DNA from: Glycine soja
Taxonomy: Eukaryota > Streptophyta > Magnoliopsida > Fabales > Fabaceae
Reading direction: 5' to 3'
DNA length: 64,000 nt
NCBI RefSeq assembly: GCF_004193775.1
Contig: NC_041018.1
Coordinates: 40,466,677-40,530,676 of the forward strand
Shown piece after piece: positions 38,276-51,673 of the stretch (position 1 is its first letter; each line of letters starts with the position of its first letter). The notes under the pieces are model-generated. The model was not told the DNA's origin. It saw only the letters and a program-made list of their open reading frames with translations, and ran no database searches. The position numbers and the translations under genes are program-made.

Positions 38276-38720
38276 TAAGAGTGTCAAAATGGATCGATCT
38301 GACTCGTTTTGGTCCACCCATCACTAGTCAGTCAAAATAGATTAGGACGGTTTGGTGAACCTTCTAATGGTGGGCTAAAAATCTTGGTCCGCCCGCTTAA
38401 GGATGAGTTGATGTACCAACTTGTCAAAAATTATAAAAAAATAAAGAAAAATGTTTTTAATATCTTATTTCAAAAAATTAATTTAAATGAACAAATTTAG
38501 TTAGAGTAAGTAAACTATATTAATTGTTTATCTTAAATTTGATTTTAATATAAATTTTTCCATTAGTAAAATAATATAAACAACATAACAAATATGTATT
38601 TTGTTTTTTAATAACACTATAAATTAAAAAAATACAAAGTTGAATCACTTATTCTGACTCATCATTTTTGGCGGGCTAGTAGGATGATCTGCTGGGTCAA
38701 GGCCCACATTGCCATTCCTA
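38276..38720. mobile_element. hAT-like MITE
   Basis: The left end TAAGAGTGTCAAAATGG and the inverse of the right end TAGGAATGGCAATGTGG pair at about 11-12 of 17 positions and resemble the TAGGGGTGTCAAAATGG-like ends of plant hAT MITEs. Sub-terminal GC-richer blocks (GGTCCGCCCGC near 38387; GGCGGGCTAG near 38672) flank an AT-rich core. I did not find an 8-bp target duplication. Non-coding. Confidence 0.45.
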
Positions 38721-41360
38721 ATTTTGGTTGAGCCTTGTGCTATTATTATGACTAACAAATTGTCCTTTTAAATATCTAACAGAATTATATACTTAGAACT
38801 CAATCTCGAGATCCCGAGTACGTGTCTGCTGATTTATGCACTCAATATCTTATAAAATACTGTATGTCAATTTTTTAAAATTAATAAAAAAGTATAATCT
38901 TATATATGATTAATATTACTTTTATATGTAAATATATTACTCGTTAAATTATATTATAAATTAACGAGACACACATAATTTAACGAGTCACACATAATTT
39001 TTATTTAAGATAATATTTTGTAAGTACTTTGTACATTTGTAATGCCTCTAAAAAAACAAAAAACTTATACATTTGTAATACATTTTGTGATTCAATTACT
39101 AAAATGATTTATATATTTTGTCAGAATATAAGCACGTCCCGGAATTATATGAAAGAAAAATTGTCATAGTAAAATTTAATCAACTCTTTCCATTCTTCTT
39201 TCATCCTTAAACTTTATTTTTTCTCAACCATCAAGTTATACTATAATTAAGATTATAATTTTTTATATAAACATTAAATTGTTAATATAAATATTATAAA
39301 CTACATTAATAATATGATGTATTAATACTGTATAATGATTTTATATAAAGCCTAACTATTAATGTAGGTCTTTTTCTTTTTCAGAGTTAAAATTTCTGTC
39401 AAGGCAGAGATCCCACGTTCTAAAATCTCAAATTTCTGATTAAAGTTGAATAATACAGGGAGATACATGTGAAGATTGAAGAGTCAAGAGTGGACAGAAT
39501 AATAGCAGTTGGAAGGTATCGTCTGCTTGGAAATTGATTGTGACGAAGAGCATAATTCTGCTTCAGATTTCAGAGTAGTGGCTGTTCAAATTGACAAGGA
39601 TCTATAGCTTATGATGCTTCGGGTGTCAATTACTTTGGTCTATTGTTCTCAGAAGGTGCCTATGCACAAAACAAACCATGTTTATTGGTCGGGGTTCTTC
39701 ATGTGGGCCTATTTTTAGGCTCACTATTCTCTGGTCTTGTATTTAGCACAGTAACACAAAAATTAATGTAATGGATTTGAGTACCCTTATACTCAATATG
39801 AACTAATTTTGTTTGCTGATAAAAATGAAAAAACCATGGACTATTTTGCTTAGGTGTGGTGGCGGGGCCTAAGGGGAAGAGGGGAACAGGGAAATTTTGT
39901 TTTAGTGGGCGAGAAAAGCGCACACACATACAACTATACAAGCATACACACCCAAGAGAAGAAGTCTCTGGCTGAAAAACCAGTTTTCAGTGGCCACTGT
40001 GAATTGCTCAACCCAACACAATCTGATCGCAGGCACATGATTTTTCTGCTTCAGAGTGGTCCCGTGACTCCAGCTAGTAGTACATTCAGTGCTCCAGCCA
40101 CAAAATATGTATATATTATTATTAGCTCTTTTGTTGATGGAGTTTGTGCTTCAAGGGAATTAAAGTGATGGTGATTTATTTTTTATATTTTTATTATAAA
40201 ATTAATTTAGTAATCGAATTTAGTATAAAATTTTAAATACAATGTAGAAATTGTTTAAAATTAATTTTAAATTCTCTAACATAAAATCAAATATATAAAA
40301 ATAAATTTTAAATTGAGAATTAATTCTCAACATGAAATCAAAAAGAATAACTAGATTTGATTGCATTGCTCCTGACCTGAGCCATTTCCCTGTGGCATCA
40401 AGTGCGTACACCTTTTCCTGGACTCTGCTAGTACCTAGTACCTCTTCCCCCTCTCTTTTCCTTTATGCCCGCTGCCCCATTATCAGTTTTGTGTACCAAG
40501 TATTAGGAATTGGTGTACTAACATTTGTTTTCATCCCAAAGTTGTCAACCCTTAGTGTAGCTTCCACATACATAAATTAAATTAATTGGTAATCAGAAAT
40601 ATATTTGACAAGAAAAACAAAAGGGTGATGAATTTTAGCGTGAGGATATTCAATCATCTATGTCAGCAGCAGGTGATATGTGCCAGAGCATGATGATTTA
40701 TTACTGTTGAATTTTCTAAGGATCTGATGTGTAAAGGTGACACTAGTAATATGTGAGAGATCTCAAATTTCAAATTTGGCAGTGGATTCTCCCTTTTTTC
40801 TTATTCCATGTTGCCCTTTCTAATTTGCTCAGGAGATTTCTCACAATCTCACCAGCTTCTCTTATGGCTGGGTTATGCCTGTTTTTATTTATTTATTAAC
40901 ACACTCTAAATACTTGAAGGAGACAACTGTAATTTTCCCATATTAAAATTATCTTCCCTGGCATCACTGATAGTATTTATATTTGACATTTTATATAGTT
41001 CTGTTTTGATGCTTTATATATTTTTATAAGTGAAGAAATTTAATAATTAAATTCAAATAGTATTCAAACCCGAAAAACAGAGCACAACACTCAGAAATTT
41101 ATGACATTAAATAGAATCGATAACCACTGAGAGAAAGGAATTTTAATTGTGACTAGTTTGACAGAAATCTGATTCCACATGAATATTTTTATAAGATCCA
41201 TCATTTGAGATAAGTCAAATATCCCTTCCTGAGAAATATCATCATCTTTTGCACCATCCTACTTTTCAACCTTGTTTTACTTTCTAAATCTATCCTTAAT
41301 TAAGGTTTTCAGAAATAAATTACTATAGTAAATTAATATCTTATTTAGATCATTTACTTA
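38721..41360. other. Intergenic, no gene recognised
   Basis: AT-rich. An open frame of 104 codons at 39854-40168 has no recognisable domain. A perfect 18-bp palindrome (40313-40330, TTGAGAATTAATTCTCAA) and a pair of ACACATAATTT-containing short direct repeats near 38960-39000 are the only structures noted. Confidence 0.45.
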
Positions 41361-41746
41361 AAACATCTCTAATGCTATCAACTAAGATATCTACTTTGGA
41401 TATCTTATTTTATATATTAAAACAATATAAGTGACTCCCATAATGTCCCATTATATTTAGCAACTCATGCATAAATTTACTCAAATTATAAAAAAATTTA
41501 AGCAACTCATACTTTTATTTTTTTTATCAAACTTAATTTTGTTTAAAATTAAAACATTTGTTTATTGATTCTGTTTGATATAAAATAATTTTTTTACTTG
41601 TAAGCAATTGTATCCTATAAAAGATAAAATCTTATTTCTAAGAAATCGTCTGTCATGTAAATTTTCTCTAATGAGAAGAAAAATTAAGATGGTTGTATCT
41701 TATAATAAGACATGCATCCACAAAGATACATGTGTTAAAGATGCTC
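41361..41746. mobile_element. Tourist-like (PIF/Harbinger) MITE with TTA target duplication
   Basis: A 386-bp element flanked by TTA on both sides (41358-41360 and 41747-41749). The left end is AAACATCTCTAATGCTATC and the inverse of the right end is GAGCATCTTTAACACATG, both fitting the GAGCATCTCTAATG terminal type of plant Tourist-like elements. It is AT-rich and carries no transposase. Confidence 0.65.
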
Positions 41747-43376
41747 TTAAGATATTAACTTATGTCTTTATTAAGCCAATTTTTTTCGATCGGTTAATTA
41801 TTCATTTGGTAAAATTTAAATATTTTTCATTAATTTAAAAATCAAAACCATGTTATGTTATTAGCAAAACAGAGAGAAAATAATTCGGTTCCCTCTTTAA
41901 TGTGTTTTTTGTTTGTTATATTTTCATTTTGTTATAATCCAAGTTGCATCTAATGTTTTTTTTTTCAAATGAAATATTTTTTTTCCAAGTTTAGTATTTG
42001 TACCATATTCCATTAAATAGAATATTTGGTTATAAGTCATGTCCTTAAAATTCTTTTGTCAATAACTGTGGATACTGGATAGTTTAAAATCAAAATAAAA
42101 GTTATTTATTTTAATCTTGACTATTTAATATTATATATTATATATTAAAGAAGTGAGTATTAATATTTTTATTTTCATTTTAAAAAAATTAATAAGAATA
42201 GATTGAAAAAGTAAAAGATAGATTTTTTTAGTTTTATACATATATTTTTTAAGAGAGAATTTTGTTTGAGATACAATCACACAATAAATATAAGCATCTC
42301 TCCGAACAATAATATGTAGATTAAAGAGAAATAAATATAAATAAATATTACATTAGAGTAATATTACCAACAAAGATTGACACACATAACAATGATTTTT
42401 ATCTATTAATCAAGTTATTCAGAACTCAAATCAATTTTAATTAATCATTAAGAATAAAATAAATCATGCTTAAATGTGAATATTGACCTTCATAAACCAT
42501 GCAGAAGAAAAGTTGCTAGTAAAGCTGTGAGTTAGCTTGCAGATTATTCTTTTGAAAACGAAAGAAGGTTTTGACCTTAGTTTTCACTCATTAGCGCATT
42601 ATTATCCCATGATTAATCTTGAATGACGATTTGCCATTTGCCAGCATTAATTGGTCTCGCCTAAAAGCTGTCATACTTTACTAAAAGGCCCCAGCTGTTG
42701 AATAGGTTTTGGTTGAACTAGCAAAACCAACTCCTAGATGCCTATATACTTTAGTGTATATTTGTTTATTCCTTGATTATGATTATGTAAGAATTGAAGA
42801 AGTATAAATATTAATTATATTATGATATGGAGTTATGGACCATGTAATGTCGTGGAGCACATGAGCCTAAACGGCGTTGATTTCGGTGATTCCTTGCTTT
42901 CTTTTTTGTCGTTTCTTTGATACTCAAAGTAGATGAGCTAGGGGAAGGTGAAACTCAAATTTCGAAGCAACACATGCTTGTATGGCTGTATTCCGATCTC
43001 GCGAATAACCATGAGGAAGCTAATATTCTTCTGAGTAGTAGTAATAGATAATTGCTGTTAGGATTAACATCAAAGGTGAATCAATTTCCTCAAATCTCGA
43101 GTTCTACTCATCTTTGCATTGGTTAATTCAATAAGCATCATAGCTAGTCGTAATATTCAACTAGTCCTTTTCTTTGGGTAAAGTAATGTTACAGAAATTC
43201 AAATATACTAGTAATTTGGTAACAATAACATATACTCCACGCTTTTTCTCTAGATTTCATCATAACTCAGTCGTGAGTTTAGTAAAGAGACCAACAAATC
43301 ATGTCTCTCATTCTTTGGCTATTTTTGCTCTCATGTTTTCAACGTATTCTTATTATAAATGAAATGGTATATGTAT

Positions 43377-43380
<4 letters not shown>

Positions 43381-43438
<58 letters not shown>
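43381..43438. repeat. (AT)29 microsatellite
   Basis: An uninterrupted AT dinucleotide tract of about 58 bp in intergenic DNA. Confidence 0.95.
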
Positions 43439-43440
<2 letters not shown>

Positions 43441-43709
43441 CATGCATGCTTCACAACTAATCTTTCTTACTCCTAATTAGTTTGAGCAATTGAAGTTTAT
43501 ATTGCAATTTGAAATTTGAAGCTAGAATAACGTGTGTTCACTTTGATTTGGAATTAGAACTCTCGCAAATTGCATATTTAATTTAATGGTTCATAATGTG
43601 GAAGAACAAGGGTAACAACATTTATTTCATGTATAATTCATACATATTTTCTGCAGAAATAATTATACTCAGTATGACAAGATTATATTATGAATAATAA
43701 AGTTGTTTA

Positions 43710-43712
<3 letters not shown>

Positions 43713-43752
<40 letters not shown>
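43713..43752. repeat. (TA)n microsatellite, about 40 bp
   Basis: A dinucleotide tract about 270 bp after the preceding one. Confidence 0.9.
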
Positions 43753-43753
<1 letters not shown>

Positions 43754-44997
43754 CTCAAATAATCTCTTATTAAACTAAAATAAATTTATTCTAATTGATT
43801 CATGTATTCGGTGGTGTATTTCATGTTATTTACATATTGTATTTTATATATTTCTACAAATCTACTGCAAAGGAGTATATAATTCATTTAACTGAATACA
43901 ATTGCATGTACAAATTAATAATAAAATTTCACAATGCATAAAGACATTTTTAATTCATTGGATATTTATTACATTTGTCAATACCGTTGTGATTTTTATA
44001 TCATATATGCACGCCCAGTGAATTCTTCTTCTTGTTTCCCCCTTCAACAACCTCTTTTGTGTTGTTTTTTCTTATAGTTTCATGACATCTAATCAACTAG
44101 TGTAGCTTGTGGCCGGTGTACCACCGCACATGTATTTGCACGCTGGATATGAATGAATGAAATAGTGATATAGCAGTCCGCATACATGTCAGGTTGGCCC
44201 AAAATAGTAAAACATAAGCATCACAATATATTCACAAGTAAATGACGAGATACATAGCAATATATTCATTTACTACACCTACAATATGTAGTAACATCAT
44301 GTCTGTTCTTGCTTGAGATGCACCATAGTAGTTACTGCACAATCATGCATGTTAAGTTCTAGAAATGATAATTAAAAAAAGTGGGGAAATAATTCCACGA
44401 TACAGCCTTGAGAATTTAACGGGTGCAGATATTAATATAGTATAACGTACATAAAATATTTGTTGATTGTGCATGGTTGGTATAAATTAACTAGTATATA
44501 CCAAATTGCATGGTTAATTAAGAAGTAGTAGAAGACAGAGCAAAGGGGGGTTCTTATAATAGACAAACACATGGAATATTAATTGGACATAGCCAAAGCA
44601 TTTGACAACATCGCAATTGAGCCATAGAACGACATGTTGACCGGATATTCCCAGATCACAAGCTTATTGTTGAATAATACGAATAAAAACACAAGGGAAG
44701 GGAGACAAAGAGAGAGAGAGAGAGAGATTAAATTTAATATACGTGAAAAATTAGCATAGGGACTATAGAAAAAGATTAAAGAAAAGCAAATTCATTTCCC
44801 GGAGAATCTAGAGCGCATCTGGCGCTGACCGTGGCTTCGGAATCTATCAACAAATGGATTAACATATTGGTATGATCTTGTTGTCACATTAATCAGCAAG
44901 TAAACAAAGGAGGGGAATTGGAATAAAGAAAAGAAGGACTAAGCATGGGGGTGCGAGCATAATTGTAACATACAATACGCCATAAATGCCATGATGC

Positions 44998-45000
<3 letters not shown>

Positions 45001-45034
<34 letters not shown>
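45001..45034. repeat. (TA)17 microsatellite
   Basis: A perfect 34-bp TA tract. Confidence 0.95.
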
Positions 45035-45037
<3 letters not shown>

Positions 45038-47363
45038 TTAAAGTCATAGGAACATGAGAATATATAAGACCAAAAGAAGAGAACAAAGCAAGAGCCTATC
45101 GCCTAGACAAGGTCACGCCCATAAGTCACGTGAGGGAAGCCATGTTGACGCCGAGGAATATGGTATTGCCATTCCATTTTTCTTTTCACTGGATCGTGTG
45201 TTCACGCGCTGCTCTGATTTTTTCCTTTTTAACTCACTTTTTGGCTTAAGATTCAAAGACTAATATATGAAGATACCAAATTTTATTTGAGTTGCTGATC
45301 TTTCTTAACATGTGTTCATTTGTACACATGAATATGAAAATCAAATTTTTAATTATATACTTAAAAAATATTGTTATCTATCAATCATATTACATTTTAT
45401 TGATCATGCTGTTCTGATTCTCATTGAAATAGATAAACGACAGGTGAGGTTAGTTGCTTAAGGTAAACGGCGTCTTAGACATAAGACATGGAATATTTGA
45501 ACACGGAGAGGGAATATTGGAGAGCAGGATTATATGCTACATAATTAGACAAATGCTAGCGTTGAAATTCTTAACGTTAACGTTGGAAGTAGGGTAGGGG
45601 ATGCACTTCTTTATACAATTCCTACTTGCACTTCAGCTAAGCACTTCTTCCCTGCTCCATTCACAAACTCACTTCCTGCTACTTTATAGAGTTATATTAC
45701 AAATAAACAAGTCATTCAAATGCAGAATAGTCACCATAGATGTTTTATTTTTTGCACAATATTACCTTTAATTTTAATTAAATTATGTCAAAATTGTATG
45801 CTTTTATGTGTAAAGCATCATGCATTATAATTCAAACATATTACAATATGAGTTACACTATTGGTCAAAGAAATAAAATTGATTTATATTTTTTAATAAA
45901 TTAATAAAAAAAGTAACTATTTAAACTTCAATTTCATTCAAACTATGATTTGAAATTCAGAAACTTCAAATACAACGTAGCTATAGTTCTGCCACGTATG
46001 CTACTTATAAATGGATATGAAATTTACCCTATTTATGCACGGAGAGGGAAAAATAAGGAGCGAAAGAAAACATTTAAAATTTGAAAATTTGTATTGTTTC
46101 ATAGAAGAAGAAAAAATATATAAAGGAAATTAAGAAAACAAAATTTGAAATCTCTTTTCATTTTTCTCCGTTTTAAATTTTATTTTTCTATCGGCCTAAC
46201 AAAATAATTTTTCTATCTATCAGGACACTGATTAATGAATCCACAAATAAAAAAATATTAAAAACTACAGTAAAAATGTATTTGCAACAATAAAAAGTTA
46301 ATGTTTTAAAGTGGGATGTTTAGTAAAAAAAGATTTCTAATTTTAATGTTTTTTCTTCCTTTTTAGTTTTTGATTTTCTCATCCAAACAAATTTCCCTCT
46401 CTTATTTAATTTCTTTATTTCATCAAAATTTTAGAGTATTTTGTGTCTCTTCTATAATGTGTTTGGACACACGTTTTTAAGGCACATATCGCGTTATATT
46501 TTCACATTAAATGAAATAAAAACGCAACCTAAGTTTCAGCTTGATGTGGATCAAACGTTTCGGGACATCAAACCAAAATATGCACTTAGTGCATAATGGA
46601 GAGAACGAGTTTCAAAAGTCCATTTGGTGTGAAAGGAACAATTTATTGATTTCAGAAAGAAAAAAAAAACTTTCTTTTGGTGTTTCTATATAACCAAAAA
46701 GAATTATATTCCATGCTTATAACAGTTTTGGGCTGGGTAATTCCTGTTCAATGATATATGTAATCATGGTTTTATGGAGTCACAGTAAGGATAAGTCTTC
46801 CCTTACACGTGCAGTTTCTTATGTATCTTATATGCCTCCTCATGGCTTGTGACTTTGGCATTTATTAATATATTATTTCTGCCTATAATTTTTTGTATAT
46901 CTTTTTATTATCTATTTTATCTGTTTCTTTTTCCCATTTCTCTCTTTCTGTATAAAGTAAAAATACCATACAAAGTTAAAGTATAACTAACATTTTTCTA
47001 ACAAGAAACAAACATAATTATTGGAGTTTAAAGTCAACACCTCACATCAGTTTAATTGTATGAATAAAACACTTTCTATGCTGGTTGGTAGGTTGATTTC
47101 CAACTTTTTAAAGTTAGTTTTGGTTCTGAATTTTGTAAATTCATTTTTAACTTTAATTCTAACATATTATTAAAACCTTAGTCTTGATAATTGATATTAT
47201 TATACTTCCCACAAATTAACCTCCATTCTCGACACAGGTAAGATCTCGCGCATTGATTAAATAAATATAAAAGGACCACCTTATCTCTAACTACAATATG
47301 GTCTTGATAATTAAATTTTCTTTTCTTGAGCCAACTTTTAAAATAAAACGAAGGATAAGGGTA

Positions 47364-47464
<101 letters not shown>

Positions 47465-47840
47465 ATGTTGTAAAGATAACAAATATATATAGTAGAAGTA
47501 ATAATGTTATTGAATCTAAAAGAAGGAATTAATTTCTCGTAACATGATAAATTAATATTCAAATTCTCGCTGAAAAAAGACCTTATATTTAGTGTTCGAT
47601 CATAGATCCAAACATAATTATTTTCAAAAGAGAAAACCAGTGAGAATAAAGAAAAAAGTTAAAATTCTTCTTGTAAATTTGATTTTTTTATTTATTGTTT
47701 TGATATATAAATATATACTGAACTCGAGAGTCCCTTATGGCCAGCATCATAAGACAATTAGTCAATTACTATAGAGAACAAGGAGCCCGGTTCGGTATAA
47801 ATTTGGTGTCACAAAGTGAAGATGATGGTTTTGGAAAAGC

Positions 47841-47863
47841 ATATATATATATATATATATATA
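47841..47863. repeat. (AT)11 microsatellite
   Basis: A short, perfect dinucleotide tract in the far upstream region of the KANADI gene. Confidence 0.9.
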
Positions 47864-49377
47864 GCTGTGTTGCATAGGAAGCACGTTAGAGCAATGCGCC
47901 GAGAGATATGACAACATAGTTGAATGTGGGGTGAGAGTAAATTGCATCTGCATGTCATGTGGGTCTGCGACCTGGTGTCGCCGGACATCACACCCACACT
48001 CTGACCTACACACCCTACACTCATATATACTCCTAGTCATATACACATATTCCTTTCCCTTAATTAACACAATTTCTCACCTGCACCAATTTCTTTTCAG
48101 CTCAATATTTTTAGTTATTAGCTAGGGAGATTCGCACGTGTACAGCTCGACCTTTATTGGCCACTACATCATTAAACATATATACCACTCATACTTACTA
48201 ACCAAGTCTTGAAATTAATTAATTATAGACTTATAGAAGAGTATGTGTCTCTGAAAAAAAAAATAATGATACTCATTTTATATGAAAATGAAATTTTATT
48301 TATAAACTTGTGATTTTATAAGAATATATATATATATATATATAATAAAATGTTTGTCATCAGAATCCTAGAGCTGGCTTTAGTTTGAGTTAGGGTTGGA
48401 CCAGGACACGAAGAATTTCAAACGTTAATTATGGACATAATTTATGTGCTTTCTTGTCAATTTGATGGGGTTTGGAAAATACATACATATATATTGTAGG
48501 AGCTTAATGCATCAACAGTCATTATACTGTGACCATATATAGCCATATGAGTTGAACCTATATAGCTTGGTGGAGTTATCCTAGAACTAGAAAAATCGAT
48601 ATGAAGGGTTTAAATGTTTAATGACACATATCTGCTGCTGCATGTAACAGAACAATGAAAGGGTGAGGTTTGAGGGGTGAGTTTTAATTAGAAAGAGGAT
48701 ATTTTTTTGGCCTCCCAGTCAATCCTGGTTCATAATAAAAATGGGAATATTCCAATTGAAGAAAATGCATTAAAAAGAGATAAATTAAACCCCTGCATAG
48801 AAACAAAAAGAGCAGGGAATTTTAAAGGGTCGCGATCCGTCGTCTTAAACTAGAGACTCAATTCCCATTCCAATATTCCATTGAATAGTACCCATTTTGT
48901 TTTTCTCGATATTTCTGCCTGCAACCACCATTAATATCGCTGCACACTCATCCCTTTTTTTTAAAATTTTTTTCACCACAATATTACTGTGAATTATTTA
49001 CTAATTTTATTATTGATTAATTTTTACTTAAAAATCTGATTAATCAATTTTAATGAAATTTTTCATTTCAGTTATATTTATTTTTAATGTATGAAACTTG
49101 AAACTGAACACTTAGAGAAAAAAAGAAAACAAACTCTTCCGGTCCCTTCTCTCTCTTAGTCACATTCATTCCCTCTCTCTATCTCTATCTATCTCCCAGC
49201 TTCTACAAATAACAAGTAACCTTTTTCACTTACTTTTCCTTCAAACCACCATCCCCAAAAAACTCTGAATCCTTTCTCTTTCTCTTCATTTTTTTATTAT
49301 CTGACTAGTAGTGACAAGTAGTCCCTGGAAAATTAATTACTCGATCTCTCAGTCTCTCAACTTTAATTTTTTTCCCT

Positions 49378-49401
49378 ATGGCAGTGTTCTTTCAACCCTA
49401 G
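49378..49401 (+). promoter_or_regulatory. Possible upstream ORF of the KAN4-like gene
   Basis: ATG at 49378 opens a seven-codon frame (MAVFFQP) that stops at 49401, about 290 bp before the main start at 49691. The region from about 49130 on is rich in CT runs, as in many plant leaders. If transcription starts upstream of 49378, this small frame would lie in the leader and could lower translation. The transcription start is not known. Confidence 0.3.
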
Positions 49402-49690
49402 TGGGGATCCTACTAAAAAGCCTACTATTGCCTTACCAACACAAATCATAAGTCACTCATGATATAATCAAAGCCCTTAATAAAACCCTTCCTTTTCACC
49501 TCTTTCAATTCATTCCTTTCCATTCCCCCCTTCATCAATTCTTTGCTTTTCTGAACTCGTGTTTTTCCACATCACATCCCCAATTAAACTCTCAAGTACT
49601 CTCACCCCTTCTAGCTATTAATAATTTCATTACCTTTTGTATATTTCACCCCCTGAAAAACAAACCTATTAGCTAGATCTTCTATTCTCC

Positions 49691-51206
49691 ATGTTCACTA
49701 ATTCACAAACGGTAATGCAAACCTTACTATCATCACCTTCGGCGGAGCCAGACCTCTCCTTAAACATAAGCCCTCCCTCTATTTCAGATTCCGAAGCAGC
49801 CAAAGATGTTGTTGGAAGCTTTGGAAAAGTGCTTTACAGTGATATTTGTTCAACTTCTGATTCGGGTAGTAGTGGAGGAAGTGATTTGAGCCACGAGTTC
49901 CACAACCTTGGTCATCATCATCATCGTGAGCCCACATTGAAGTTAGGCTTTGGAACCGTGGATTTGAATCCGCATCATCATCAAGTACAAGGTGTTCCAA
50001 GAAGCTTCAATCACCACCACCACCTCCTTCAACCTCACATCTATGGCCGCGATTTCAAACGAAGCGCAAGAGTAGTTAATGGGGTCAAAAGAAGCGTTAG
50101 AGCTCCTAGGATGAGATGGACCACAACCCTCCATGCCCATTTTGTTCACGCGGTTCAACTTCTTGGTGGCCATGAAAGTAAATTCATTACTAAAGTTCAT
50201 GTTTGATGATTAAGTTAAATCCGTCGCTAAAATTTAATGACGCCAGAATTAGTAAGGAAAAATCATCACTAAATTTGGTTGCTAATCCATTGATTCTTAG
50301 TGGTGATAAAAGAAAAATCGTTTTTTTCTTCTCTTTTCTGTAACTATTTTGAAAAAACTTTTGATGGTTGAACATGGTCTAATATTACATGCTAATGGTG
50401 CTATGTATGAGTAGTTTGATGGTTTCTTTATTATTGTATGCAAAAGCTAGATGCTTTTGAGATAAAAGCATAACATTTAGGTTACGTCTAATCTTGAGTT
50501 TGTCTTGTCACACTTGCAGGAGCAACTCCGAAGTCTGTGTTAGAGTTAATGAATGTTAAGGATCTAACCCTAGCACACGTCAAGAGTCACTTGCAGGTGG
50601 GGTTGTACTCACTATTCATTTTCCAATATCTCTCTCTTTCTCCATTACATTTCTCTTTCTCTCCATAGTCTTTGAGCTTAATGAGTGAAGTTCCCTTGTT
50701 TCTTCTTCTTTCAATTAATTTCTGACTAGACAGAACCAAAGAGAGAGAAAAGGAGTATAGTTAGTCCTTATAGCTAGGTTGCCTCTAGTAGTGGGGAAGG
50801 TAGAACCAAGGACCAGGGACAAAAGGGGTATCTAGAAATTAATGTAATGTAATAATCTTGGAAAATGTTTGATGAACGCTCCAAATGCTATCTTACACCT
50901 AGATAGAAAATAAAAATAGAGAAAAATATGTATAATAGGATTGATGATCTAATAGGAAGAAAGAAATAGAAAAAAAAAAAAGAGAAATATTGATGATATG
51001 TTTAAAATAAAAAGTGTTTTTGGTTACTAAAAAATCTTAGCTTTTGTCGACTTTTCTTCTCATTTTTATTTTATGCGGATTGTTCATGCAGATGTATAGA
51101 ACAGTGAAGAGCACTGACAAAGGCATCAGTACTGCAGGTAAATATTGAACTTTGGGGTGTTATGTTATGTTCCTGCTTCTCAAGGACCCATTTTCGTTTC
51201 TTCTTC

Positions 51207-51262
<56 letters not shown>

Positions 51263-51623
51263 TCTTTGTTTTTTTTTGAGATCTTTGGTGATTCGGCTGT
51301 GACAGAAAAACTCTATGATTTGCATCTAGTACTGTTCCCCGTTAAAAACAAAAGTGATGTCTTTGGCATATTGGACTGTCTTCAAAGTTCGAAGTCCTCA
51401 AGTGAATTATTAAGCTGTGGTGTCTGATAAAGGAAGAGCAATGGCTCTATTTGTTGATGAATTTTGCAGGTCATGGGCAGACAGATATTGGATTGAACCC
51501 AAGGCTAGGGATTAATGTTCATCTGCATGCACCTTCACCTATTTGTGACACACCGAATTTACCAGACCCAATTCAAAATTCACACAGGTGATTAATTATT
51601 CATATTAATTTGCATTCCATAAA

Positions 51624-51673
<50 letters not shown>

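Noticed and set aside
46459..46575. A possible sixth TGTTTGG/CCAAAC-type element
   Set aside because: The right end pairs poorly with the left and there is no shared interior with the other copies.
51152..51427. 91-codon frame with a poly-Leu stretch
   Set aside because: It is the (ATT)18 repeat inside intron 3 of the KAN4-like gene; the real frame skips this region.
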